Shown: positions 53,332-61,590 of the stretch, in pieces
Position numbering within the stretch: the first letter of the stretch is position 1
Layout: each line of letters starts with the position of its first letter
Origin: Synechococcus sp. KORDI-52
Lineage (GTDB): Bacteria; Cyanobacteriota; Cyanobacteriia; PCC-6307; Cyanobiaceae
Reading direction: 5' to 3'
Assembly: GCF_000737595.1 (NCBI RefSeq)
Contig: NZ_CP006271.1
Location: 1,736,001-1,800,000 of the forward strand
DNA length: 64,000 bases
The notes under the pieces: generated by a model
Databases searched by the model: none
Seen by the model: the letters and a program-made list of their open reading frames with translations, nothing else
Told to the model about the DNA's origin: nothing
Made by a program: the position numbers and the translations under genes

Positions 53332-53649
53332 ATGGATTTTCCTCTTCTAATTTCCACGTTCTTGACTGTGTTCCTGGCTGAACTCGGTGACAAGACACAA
53401 CTCGCGACTGTTGCCATCAGTGGGACTTCCAATCGACCCCTGGCTGTTTTTCTCGGATCCTCGTCAGCGTTGGTTCTTGCCAGCTTGCTGGGAGCCTTCG
53501 CGGGAGGATCTGTCGCCACGGTGATTCCCAGCGACCTTCTTCAGTTAGTGGCCTCCTTTGGTTTTCTCGTGATCGGTGGTCGTCTTCTGGTCCCCATCTT
53601 CAGCAAGGCTGAACAAGCGACAGATGGAGATCAGACTCCTGAGCTTTAA
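53332..53649 (+). CDS. TMEM165/GDT1 half-transporter, second copy
   Basis: A 105-residue membrane protein with the same ELGDKT motif (FLAELGDKTQLATVAI) and three helices. Sequence outside the motif differs clearly from the first copy, as expected for subunits with opposite topology. The ATG at 53332 is 2 bp after the first copy's stop; an earlier in-frame ATG at 53308 would overlap it. In related cyanobacteria such split pairs have been described as hemi manganese exporters. Confidence 0.88.
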   Translation: MDFPLLISTFLTVFLAELGDKTQLATVAISGTSNRPLAVFLGSSSALVLASLLGAFAGGSVATVIPSDLLQLVASFGFLVIGGRLLVPIFSKAEQATDGDQTPEL

Positions 53650-53660
53650 AGTGTCCTGAG

Positions 53661-53727
53661 GAGGGTTGACTCAGCAGGGCCGGATGTACAACGTCGGCCA
53701 ACCCTCACTACGTCTCTCCCGGCCCTG
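53661..53727 (+). promoter_or_regulatory. Structured leader with interleaved perfect stems (pseudoknot order)
   Basis: Two perfect inverted repeats interleave in the leader of the RNB-paralogue gene. Stem A pairs GAGGGTTG (53661-53668) with CAACCCTC (53699-53706). Stem B pairs CAGGGCCGG (53675-53683) with CCGGCCCTG (53719-53727). The order A-B-A'-B' is that of an H-type pseudoknot. A third, competing 5-bp stem is GGCCG (53678-53682) with CGGCC (53695-53699). The frame of the downstream gene has a stop at 53726-53728, so this DNA is untranslated there. Confidence 0.5.
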
Positions 53728-53752
53728 ACGGTCGGTTTCTGCCCACGCCACG

Positions 53753-56074
53753 ATGAAATTCTCGGTTGCCGATCTGCTGGATCAGCTCTCCTCTGAGCAA
53801 CCCTCCCAGGTGGATCAACTGGCCAAGATCCTGAAGCTCAGCAACAAGTCGGACAAAGCCTCGCTTGATCTCGCTGTTTCATCACTGGTCAAAATCGGTG
53901 TGGTCGAACAGTCCAACGAGGGTGGACTCACTCGACCCACTAAGAGTGCTCTGATTGACGCGCGACTGAGATGCAGCAGCAAAGGCTTCTGCTTCGCCAT
54001 ACCCGAGGACGGCGGTGAGGACATTTACATCCGCGACCATCAGCTCAACCATGCCTGGCATGGTGATCGCGTTCTCGTGCGAGTAACCCGAGAAGGCGGT
54101 CGTCGCCGTTCTCCCGAAGGTGGCGTTCAGTGCATCCTTGAACGGGCCACCCGGTCACTCCTGGCACAGGTTGAGCAACAAAGCGAGCAGTTGCTGGCAG
54201 CCCCACTTGACGACAGGATTCTGGCCGGGATCAAACTGCCTCCCGAGGACTCCCAACATCTGCCGGGCGAAACGGCAGCAAGCGTTGTTGAGGTACGCAT
54301 TGACCGCTATCCGGTGGCCCAGCACGCCGCCGCCGGACATGTCGTGCGTTCACTGCCACTCAACGGAGGTCCCGCTGCTGATCGGGATCTGCTGCTCACC
54401 AAGGCGGGACTCCAGGACCGTGCAGCGGCCCCCCGTAGTTCCGGTAAAACGCCCACGACCAGGGGTCGGGTCGATCTGACGGCACAACCAAGCCTGCTGC
54501 TCAAGGGTTGGAAGCAAGAGGATGCACCTGGGTTGCCTGCCGTGCATGTTGAAGCCAAGGATGGCGGTTGTCGTCTCTGGGTCCATGTGCCCAGCGTGGG
54601 CGAACGGATCGGTTTGGGCAGCAGCCTCGATGCCTGCCTGCGCGACCGCGGTGAAGCCCTCTGCCTCGGTGAAGTCTGGCAACCCCTGCTGACACCTGCC
54701 CTCAACAAAGCGACAACGTTTTCACCCGGCACGGAGGCAGATGCCGTCACTGTTCGTTTGGACATCGCAGCCAATGGTGAGCTCATCGACTGGGAGTTCA
54801 TGCTGAGCTCGGTTCGTCCCGTCGCTGATGTGAGCGCCGATCAGTTGATCGCCCTTGCGGAACGCAAACCAAAGGCGCGCAGCATTCCAACGGCACTAAA
54901 ACCCATCAAAGACCAGCTCGGCCAACTGGAAACCCTGCGGTTTTGCAGCACCCTGCTGCTGGAGCACGAGCGCAGCAGCGGGGCTGTGCAACTCGACCTC
55001 TGTCCTCCCCAGCTGGAGGCACTTGGGGACCTCCGCAGCGCGGATCCCTCCGGTCTGCGGCATCGCTGGGTTGATGCCTTCAACCCGGTGGACCCTCATG
55101 CTTTTCTTCAACCTCTGCTGAGGGCTGCCGACCGTGCATGGACGGCGCACAGAATCGATCTTCAACTGCCTGGGATCATCACGCAAACCGATGAACCTGA
55201 TAGCAACCTTCTGACCGATGTGGCGAAGACCGCCATCGCCCTGGATCTCCCCCTTGAACTGGATGACGAGGGTTGTCCGTCCGCCTGCGAACTCAGCCAG
55301 GTTTTTCAAGCCAGCAATCAGCGTCGCGTGCTTGAACAACAGCTCAGCCACGCCCTGCCTCCAATCCAACTGGTGGCATGCCCACAGATGCCCTCTACCG
55401 CAGCTGATTCCGATGCGGAGGAGGCTGTTTCGAGCAGCGCCAACACGTCACTCACGCCTTGGACCTGTGCCACCCAGCACTATTCACACCTGGTGAATCA
55501 ACAGCTGCTCGTTGCCCTGCTGACAGATGGCAAAGACCGCCCGACAGTGCGTCAGAAGAACCGTTTGAAGCTGGGTCTCAAGGGAGCGGGCGCTGATCTG
55601 ACCTGGCCCCTCTTCACGGCAACCCAGGACGAAAAGCTGAATGGCCTGGTGAGCGACCGCATTGTGCATCGACTCAACAGCCGTCGACGTCAGGTTTTAG
55701 AACTTGAGAAGGATCTTCTTTCGATGATCCAGGCCCGATCAGCTCAGCCGTTGATCGGCCAGCCGGTTGAAGGCCGCATCAGTGGTGTGCAGAGCTACGG
55801 CTTCTTCGTTGAAGTTGGCGAAAGTCGTGTTGAAGGACTTGTTCACGTGAGCTCCCTCAACGATGACTGGTACGAATACAGATCCCGCCAGAATCGTTTG
55901 GTCGGACGGAAGAACCGTCAGACCTATCAACTTGGCGACGCCGTTCAGGTGCGCGTCATCAATGTTGATGTGCTGCGCAACCAGATCGACCTTGATGTGA
56001 TTGGCCAGGGATCTGGTGAATCCACAGAGCCTGAATCGTCTGAACCACTGCCCGTTGCCCTCAGCGAGCGCTGA
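53753..56074 (+). CDS. RNB-fold (RNase II/R-like) protein with altered active site
   Basis: A 773-residue protein with RNase R-like layout: winged-helix N-terminus (residues 1-70), cold-shock-like domain (LRCSSKGFCFAIPEDGG), RNB domain, and a good C-terminal S1 domain (VEGRISGVQSYGFFVEVGE). In the RNB domain the usual DxxGxxDxDDA metal-binding segment is replaced (region around residues 248-268, KQEDAPGLPAVHVEA) although the next block (CRLWVHVPSVGERI) aligns. The SPIRRY RNA-contact motif reads CATQHY. It therefore looks like a catalytically dead relative that may still bind RNA. The intact paralogue is at 30691-32721. A structured leader precedes it. Confidence 0.8.
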   Translation: MKFSVADLLDQLSSEQPSQVDQLAKILKLSNKSDKASLDLAVSSLVKIGVVEQSNEGGLTRPTKSALIDARLRCSSKGFCFAIPEDGGEDIYIRDHQLNHAWHGDRVLVRVTREGGRRRSPEGGVQCILERATRSLLAQVEQQSEQLLAAPLDDRILAGIKLPPEDSQHLPGETAASVVEVRIDRYPVAQHAAAGHVVRSLPLNGGPAADRDLLLTKAGLQDRAAAPRSSGKTPTTRGRVDLTAQPSLLLKGWKQEDAPGLPAVHVEAKDGGCRLWVHVPSVGERIGLGSSLDACLRDRGEALCLGEVWQPLLTPALNKATTFSPGTEADAVTVRLDIAANGELIDWEFMLSSVRPVADVSADQLIALAERKPKARSIPTALKPIKDQLGQLETLRFCSTLLLEHERSSGAVQLDLCPPQLEALGDLRSADPSGLRHRWVDAFNPVDPHAFLQPLLRAADRAWTAHRIDLQLPGIITQTDEPDSNLLTDVAKTAIALDLPLELDDEGCPSACELSQVFQASNQRRVLEQQLSHALPPIQLVACPQMPSTAADSDAEEAVSSSANTSLTPWTCATQHYSHLVNQQLLVALLTDGKDRPTVRQKNRLKLGLKGAGADLTWPLFTATQDEKLNGLVSDRIVHRLNSRRRQVLELEKDLLSMIQARSAQPLIGQPVEGRISGVQSYGFFVEVGESRVEGLVHVSSLNDDWYEYRSRQNRLVGRKNRQTYQLGDAVQVRVINVDVLRNQIDLDVIGQGSGESTEPESSEPLPVALSER

Positions 56075-56077
56075 TTG

Positions 56078-56686
56078 ATGCATCCATACGTTTTGGCCGT
56101 CACCGGTGCATCGGCCCAACCCCTCGCCGAGCGTGCCCTTCAGTTGCTGTTGCTGCGAGGACGCTCAGTGCATCTTGTGCTGAGCCACGGCGCCCATGAG
56201 GTCTTTCGCGCGGAACAGGGCTTGTCCATCCCCGTGGATCCTCTGAAGCAACGGGAGTTCTGGAGAGCCAGGCTTGCGGTGGAGAGCGGCGATCTGACCT
56301 GTCATCGCTGGAATGATCAAGCCGCCTGCATCGCAAGTGGGAGCTACAAAACCAGGGCGATGGTCATCGTTCCCTGCAGCATGGGAACCGTTGGGCGGAT
56401 CCATGCCGGCATTGCTGCTGATCTGATTGAACGCTGCGCTGACGTACACCTGAAGGAGCGGCGCCCTTTGGTGGTCGCTCCTCGGGAGATGCCCTTCAAC
56501 TTGATTCATCTTCGTAATCTCACCGGTCTGGCGGAAGCAGGCGCCACCATTGCCGCCCCGATTCCTGCTTGGTACACCCGGCCAGAGACACTCCAGGACA
56601 TGGTTGATTTTTTAGTGGTGCGTCTCTTCGATGGGCTGGAAGATGACCTTGCACCACTGAACCGCTGGAGCGGACCTCTGGAATGA
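56078..56686 (+). CDS. ubiX: Flavin prenyltransferase UbiX-like
   Basis: A 202-residue flavoprotein of the UbiX/Pad1 family, which makes prenylated FMN for UbiD decarboxylases; in cyanobacteria this serves plastoquinone synthesis. Motifs are the N-terminal VLAVTGASAQPLAERAL, VIVPCSMGTVGRIHAGIA, LVVAPREMPFNLIHL and IPAWYTRPETLQDMVDFL. The ATG at 56078 is preferred to a TTG just before it. Its stop overlaps the next gene (ATGA). Confidence 0.92.
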   Translation: MHPYVLAVTGASAQPLAERALQLLLLRGRSVHLVLSHGAHEVFRAEQGLSIPVDPLKQREFWRARLAVESGDLTCHRWNDQAACIASGSYKTRAMVIVPCSMGTVGRIHAGIAADLIERCADVHLKERRPLVVAPREMPFNLIHLRNLTGLAEAGATIAAPIPAWYTRPETLQDMVDFLVVRLFDGLEDDLAPLNRWSGPLE

Positions 56687-57156
56687 GCACCGTTCAGCGG
56701 CTGCTGCTGATCCCCTGCCTGGCACCTTTGCTGGCCGTGCTGGCGTTGTGTGCAACCAACATCGGAGCCAAGACCCGACTTCGTTTGCTGGCTTGGACGA
56801 GCCCTCCGCTGCCCCTGGGGGCGTGGACAGCTCTCACCGCAAGTGGTGGTGCTGCCGGAGCCGCCCTAACAGCGTTTCTCTTGATTCCAGCGGAACGTCC
56901 CCTCAGACGCACACGCCATTCTCCTGCCCCATCCCACGCCCACGAACCGGAATCCGCTGTCAACGAAGCAGCAAGCCGATCCACGACAAGGCAAGGCCCA
57001 GAAAGGGATGTAAGGGAACCGGCTCCGACGGTCTCCGTCGCTTACCGCGTGATTCAGCCTCCTCCCTCCGCATCTCGGCAGCAACAGGCTTCATCTAGTG
57101 GATCTGGTCCGCAAAACAGCACTGACTGGGGAGATGATCCGGAAGCCAACTGGTAA
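56683..57156 (+). CDS. Hypothetical membrane protein with disordered tail
   Basis: A 157-residue protein with two hydrophobic segments (LIPCLAPLLAVLALCATNIG and GGAAGAALTAFLLIPAE) in the first 75 residues, then a low-complexity Ser/Pro/Gln/Arg-rich cytoplasmic-looking tail that contains VAYRVIQPPPSA and ends STDWGDDPEANW. It is not recognised as a named family. It is translationally coupled to ubiX and lies 45 bp before the DUF2996 gene. Confidence 0.65.
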   Translation: MSTVQRLLLIPCLAPLLAVLALCATNIGAKTRLRLLAWTSPPLPLGAWTALTASGGAAGAALTAFLLIPAERPLRRTRHSPAPSHAHEPESAVNEAASRSTTRQGPERDVREPAPTVSVAYRVIQPPPSASRQQQASSSGSGPQNSTDWGDDPEANW

Positions 57157-57201
57157 GGCCACCACAAGGCTGCTTACAGTTGCCCAAGAAATCCTGGATC
57201 G

Positions 57202-57639
57202 GTGAGCGAAACCCCTGTCGAGAAGCAGCCTTCGGCTCAACAGCCTCCTGCCAAGCCGGCGGCAAAAGCGAAACCACCCAAGCCGGAAGACAAGCCCTTC
57301 CCGGAATTTATTGACACGCTGTTTTTGCCAGCTGTCGCCAAACAGCTAGCCGAGCACGACATCACAGCTGACCGGTTGGAGCGAGTGGACGGGCAGCGTC
57401 CGGTTGTCGGAGGAGAATGCCCGATGGTGATCGGCGAGCTGCCTGGGGGACGTCGCTTCTGGGTCTGCTTTTCCAAGGCTGATATCAACAGCTCCAAGGT
57501 GATTGCCCTGGCAGACCCTGGCAGTGAGCCCACCCTGTTGGAAAGCTTTCTGATCGACGAGAAACGCATGTCCCTGCCGCTTCTGGTGTCAAGACTGCTG
57601 CAACGACTCAACGGCCAAAAATGGCTCGGAAGTAACTAA
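57202..57639 (+). CDS. DUF2996 family protein
   Basis: A 145-residue cyanobacterial and plastid DUF2996 protein, function unknown. After a Pro/Ala/Lys-rich N-terminal 30 residues comes the family core FPEFIDTLFLPAVAKQLAEH, RRFWVCFSKADIN and the typical ending ESFLIDEKRMSLPLL, VSRLLQRLNGQKWLGSN. Starts at a GTG. It lies 66 bp upstream of acsF. Confidence 0.85.
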   Translation: MSETPVEKQPSAQQPPAKPAAKAKPPKPEDKPFPEFIDTLFLPAVAKQLAEHDITADRLERVDGQRPVVGGECPMVIGELPGGRRFWVCFSKADINSSKVIALADPGSEPTLLESFLIDEKRMSLPLLVSRLLQRLNGQKWLGSN

Positions 57640-57705
57640 CCAGTCGCGTTGGCCTCGGGGGTTGGACTGGCGCGCCTACATTGGCAGGATCGTGAACCGC
57701 AACTG

Positions 57706-58776
57706 ATGGTCCCTCCCACCGCCGTGGCCGAAGGCAGCGCTGTAGCCATCAAAGATCCTGTAAAGGACACAATCCTGACGCCTCGCTTCTACACGACCGA
57801 CTTCGAAGCGATGGCGGCGATGGATCTTCAGCCCAATGAGGCTGAATTGGAAGCCATCTGTGAAGAGTTCAGGAAGGATTACAACCGTCACCACTTCGTT
57901 CGGAACGACGAGTTTGAGGGGGCTGCGGACAAGCTTGATCCCGAAACCCGCAAGGTGTTCGTCGAATTCCTTGAGCAGAGCTGCACGTCCGAATTTTCAG
58001 GATTCCTCCTTTACAAGGAGCTGAGCCGCCGGATCAAGGCCAAAAACCCGCTTCTAGCCGAGTGCTTTGCTCACATGGCTCGCGACGAAGCTCGCCATGC
58101 AGGCTTCCTTAACAAGTCGATGAGCGATTTCGGCATGCAGCTGGATCTCGGATTTCTGACGGCCAACAAGGACTACACCTTCTTCAAGCCGAAATTCATC
58201 TTCTACGCCACCTACCTTTCTGAAAAGATCGGCTATTGGCGTTACATCGCCATTTACCGCCACCTCGAAAAGAACCCCGACAGCAAGATCTTCCCGATCT
58301 TCAACTTCTTCGAGAACTGGTGTCAGGACGAAAACCGCCACGGCGATTTCTTCGACGCCCTGATGAAAGCCCAACCCGACACGGTCCGTGGCCCGATCGC
58401 CAAACTCTGGTGCCGCTTCTTCCTGCTCGCGGTGTTCGCCACCATGTATGTGCGTGATGTGGCCCGCAAGGAGTTTTACGAGGCTCTTGGATTGGACGCC
58501 CGCACCTACGACAAGATGGTGATCGAGAAGACCAATGAAACCTCTGCGCGCGTTTTCCCCGTTGTCCTCGACGTGAACAACGCCAAGTTCTGGACGCGCC
58601 TTGAACGTCTCGTGTCCAACAACGCCGCCTTGGAAAAGGCTGATGCCAGCGATGCCATCGCTCCTGTGAAGTTGCTGCGGAAGCTGCCCTTCTGGATCGG
58701 GAACGGTGCCGAAATGGCCAAGCTTTTCCTCATGCCTGCGATCGATAGCGATCGTTTCCAGCCAGCTGTGCGCTGA
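57706..58776 (+). CDS. acsF: Mg-protoporphyrin IX monomethyl ester oxidative cyclase
   Basis: Di-iron oxygenase that forms the isocyclic ring of chlorophyll under aerobic conditions. The 356-residue protein shows the AcsF signatures: [50 protein letters not shown] with a ligand Glu, [14 protein letters not shown] (ExxRH-type iron ligands) and the second [17 protein letters not shown] 57706 is used; the frame is open farther up but would include nonconserved residues. A hairpin follows the stop. Confidence 0.97.
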   Translation: MVPPTAVAEGSAVAIKDPVKDTILTPRFYTTDFEAMAAMDLQPNEAELEAICEEFRKDYNRHHFVRNDEFEGAADKLDPETRKVFVEFLEQSCTSEFSGFLLYKELSRRIKAKNPLLAECFAHMARDEARHAGFLNKSMSDFGMQLDLGFLTANKDYTFFKPKFIFYATYLSEKIGYWRYIAIYRHLEKNPDSKIFPIFNFFENWCQDENRHGDFFDALMKAQPDTVRGPIAKLWCRFFLLAVFATMYVRDVARKEFYEALGLDARTYDKMVIEKTNETSARVFPVVLDVNNAKFWTRLERLVSNNAALEKADASDAIAPVKLLRKLPFWIGNGAEMAKLFLMPAIDSDRFQPAVR

Positions 58777-58791
58777 GGGGACTCCCCCAGC
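58772..58791 (+). promoter_or_regulatory. Hairpin spanning the acsF stop codon
   Basis: GCTG-A-GGGG with CCCC-CAGC forms an 8-bp stem with one bulged A and a 3-base loop, covering the stop codon of acsF at 58774-58776. There is no T-run, so it is not a classical terminator; it could stabilise the acsF mRNA end or reduce read-through to tldD. Confidence 0.35.
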
Positions 58792-58808
58792 TCAATCGAG
58801 GAGATTTC

Positions 58809-60218
58809 TTGACCAACGCCTTTTCGAATCAGTGGCGAGGACTCTTGGAGTCTTTGCTGCACCGCGGCAGTACTGCAGGAGCCGACCTGGTGGAGGTGTT
58901 CCTTGAGGGCACCGATCACATCGGTTTGCTTGCTGAACAGGATCGGATTACCAGCGTCACTCCATCCTTTGCCCGGGGCGCAGGTCTCAGGGTGTTCCGT
59001 GATGGCCGAGATGGCTTCGTGAGCACCAACGACCTCAGCGAAGCTGGACTCCAGCGGGCCCTCGATCAGGCCCTTGCCATGCTCGGCCTTGAGGCGCAAC
59101 AGCTCACTTCGGCGGCAGCCTTTGAGGGGTTAAAGCAGCTGACCGACCACGGTCTGACCAAAGCCGACTGGCTGGGACGCTGTCCATCTCTGGATCAAGC
59201 CAGCCAGTGCCTGCTCCAGGGCACAGCCCATCTCGATCGACTGGGTCAGCACTTGCAAGTACGACGCGGCAGCTACGCCCGCGACTGGCAGGAGGTAATG
59301 GTGGCAGCCTCTGATGGCACGTTCGCCCGCGACATCCGCCTGCATCAGTCGACTGGCCTCTCCGTGCTTGCCGCCGATGGCGATCACCGCTCCAGCATTG
59401 GCAGGCGCTACGGCAGTTCCGATCGTCCGGACGATCTTCGGGACTGGGATTCCGAAGCCAGCGCAGCTGAGGTCTGCACCAGCGCTGGAACGATGTTGCG
59501 TGCCGACTACGTGGATGCTGGACAGATGCCGGCTGTTCTCGCCAACCGCTTTGGTGGCGTGATTTTCCACGAGGCCTGTGGCCACCTGCTCGAAACAACC
59601 CAGATTGAACGGGGCACCACTCCCTTCGCTGACCGCGTTGGTGAACTGATCGCTCACCCTGCTGTCACCGCTATCGATGAAGGGCTTAGTGGTGGGTCCT
59701 TCGGTTCCCTTTCGATGGACGACGAAGGAATGGAACCGGAGCGAACCGTTCTAATCAAAGATGGGGTGCTCCAACGGTTCATCAGTGACCGGGCAGGTGA
59801 ACTGCGCACAGGCCACAAACGCACCGGAAGTGGCCGGCGTCAGAGCCATGCCTTCGCCGCTGCGAGCCGGATGCGCAACACCTTCATCGACGCCGGATCG
59901 CATACCCCTGAGCAGTTGATTGAATCCGTCGACCAAGGCCTGTATTGCAAGGCCATGGGTGGTGGAAGCGTCGGCCCGACAGGTCAGTTCAATTTCTCCG
60001 TTGAAGAGGGGTATCTGATTGAAAACGGCAAACTCACCAAACCGGTGAAAGGCGCAACGTTGATCGGTGATGCCAAGGAGGTGATGCCTCGCATTTCGAT
60101 GTGCGCCAATGATCTGGAACTGGCAGCCGGGTTCTGCGGATCCGTCAGTGGAAGTGTGTTCGTCACCGTGGGCCAACCCCACATCAAGGTTGATTCGATC
60201 ACGGTGGGGGGCCGTTGA
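58809..60218 (+). CDS. tldD: Metalloprotease TldD
   Basis: A 469-residue TldD-type peptidase that, with TldE/PmbA, degrades or processes peptides such as microcin precursors or the CcdA antitoxin in other bacteria. The zinc motif is HEACGH (residues 254-259), with the following LLETTQIERG and the late TGQFNFSVEEGYLIENG. Begins at a TTG preceded by a GAGGAG-type ribosome site (58799-58804). The stop overlaps the tldE start by one base (TGATG). Confidence 0.95.
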   Translation: MTNAFSNQWRGLLESLLHRGSTAGADLVEVFLEGTDHIGLLAEQDRITSVTPSFARGAGLRVFRDGRDGFVSTNDLSEAGLQRALDQALAMLGLEAQQLTSAAAFEGLKQLTDHGLTKADWLGRCPSLDQASQCLLQGTAHLDRLGQHLQVRRGSYARDWQEVMVAASDGTFARDIRLHQSTGLSVLAADGDHRSSIGRRYGSSDRPDDLRDWDSEASAAEVCTSAGTMLRADYVDAGQMPAVLANRFGGVIFHEACGHLLETTQIERGTTPFADRVGELIAHPAVTAIDEGLSGGSFGSLSMDDEGMEPERTVLIKDGVLQRFISDRAGELRTGHKRTGSGRRQSHAFAAASRMRNTFIDAGSHTPEQLIESVDQGLYCKAMGGGSVGPTGQFNFSVEEGYLIENGKLTKPVKGATLIGDAKEVMPRISMCANDLELAAGFCGSVSGSVFVTVGQPHIKVDSITVGGR

Positions 60219-61588
60219 TGATGTCCAACAACAACAGCCTCAACGCCTCAGATCTCAGGGACCGCCTGCAGGCTCTCGCCTCCCGCGAAGGAATTCGTCG
60301 TTGGGACCTTGGCGCCGCCTGCAGTGACGACTGCTCCGTTCAGGTTGATCGCGGTGAAGCCAAACAACTCAAGGCTTCGCAACGCAGCTCCATCACGGTT
60401 CGGGTCTGGAACAACGATGGCCTGGTGGGCATCACCAGCACCACCGACCTCTCGGATGGCGGCTTGGAACAAGCTCTGGTAGGAGCACATACGGCCAGCC
60501 GTTTTGGCAATCCCGAGGAGATCCCTCAGTTCTCACCACTTGCCACCGCACCACTTCCGGAGCTCGATCGACCGCTTCAACCACGCCAGGGAATCCTCCC
60601 CCTGCTGGACACCCTGCGGGATGCGGAAGCCGATCTTCTGGGTCGCCACCCAGCAATCCAGACCGTCCCCTACAACGGACTGTCGGAATCCCTTTCCCAG
60701 AGCCTCTATCTCAACAGCGATGGAGCACTGCGCCAGATGGAGCGCACCCAAGCCAGCCTGTATCTCTACGCAAGAGCGGAAGAAGCGGGTCGAAAGCCCC
60801 GCAGTGGAGGTGCTGTTCGTCTGGGTCTTGGCAGCAGCGAACTGGACGTTCAAGGCTGTATCAGCGAAGCGGTTGATCGCACCGTCAGCCATCTGGACTA
60901 TCGACCGATCGAAACCGGGAGCTACAGGGTTTGCTTCACCCCTGAGGCTTTTCTTTCTCTGCTCGGTGCCTTCAGCAGCATGTTCAATGCGCGTTCGGTG
61001 CTTGATGGGGTGAGCTTGAGCCAGAGGGATTCGATTGGATCCGATGTGTCGGTGCCCTTCCTCAACCTCCACGATGACGGCCTCCACCCCGGACACATCA
61101 GTGCGGCGGCCTTTGATGGCGAGGGAACTCCGACCCGGCGGCTTTCCTTGATTGAGGGCGGAACCCTGCAGAACTTCCTCCACTCGGAAGCCACGGCCCG
61201 AGCCTTTAGTGTTGAACCCACCGGCCATGCTGGGCTTGGAGCCAAGGTTTCGGTTGGGCCTGACTGGTTTGTTGTCGGTTCCAATCCACAGGTGAGCAGC
61301 GGCAACAGCCTCAATCACCGCACAGAGTCAGGTCCGTTCGTTCTGATTGAGGATCTGTCGGCTCTTCATGCCGGTGTGAAGGCCACCCAGGGCTCCTTCT
61401 CCTTGCCCTTCGATGGCTGGTTGGTGAACAACGGCGAACGGGTGTCCGTTGAAGCGGCAACAGTGGCTGGCGACATACGGTCTGTTCTCAGCGGAATAGC
61501 TCATCTGGAAGCGGAGTCTGAAGTCACCCACCGCGGGGTTTCTCCGCATGTTTGGGTGGATGAACTCTCCATCACCGGCGAAGCCTGA
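60218..61588 (+). CDS. tldE: TldE/PmbA, partner of TldD
   Basis: A 456-residue homologue of TldD that lacks the HExxxH zinc motif and forms the heterodimer partner. Family features are QVDRGEAKQLKASQRSSITVRVW at the N-terminus, LGLGSSELDVQGCISEAVDR, and the late FVLIEDLSALHAGVKATQGSFSLPF with its Gly-rich run. It directly follows tldD and is followed after 2 bp by fmt. No ribosomally made peptide precursor is visible in the window. Confidence 0.93.
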   Translation: MMSNNNSLNASDLRDRLQALASREGIRRWDLGAACSDDCSVQVDRGEAKQLKASQRSSITVRVWNNDGLVGITSTTDLSDGGLEQALVGAHTASRFGNPEEIPQFSPLATAPLPELDRPLQPRQGILPLLDTLRDAEADLLGRHPAIQTVPYNGLSESLSQSLYLNSDGALRQMERTQASLYLYARAEEAGRKPRSGGAVRLGLGSSELDVQGCISEAVDRTVSHLDYRPIETGSYRVCFTPEAFLSLLGAFSSMFNARSVLDGVSLSQRDSIGSDVSVPFLNLHDDGLHPGHISAAAFDGEGTPTRRLSLIEGGTLQNFLHSEATARAFSVEPTGHAGLGAKVSVGPDWFVVGSNPQVSSGNSLNHRTESGPFVLIEDLSALHAGVKATQGSFSLPFDGWLVNNGERVSVEAATVAGDIRSVLSGIAHLEAESEVTHRGVSPHVWVDELSITGEA

Positions 61589-61590
61589 CG

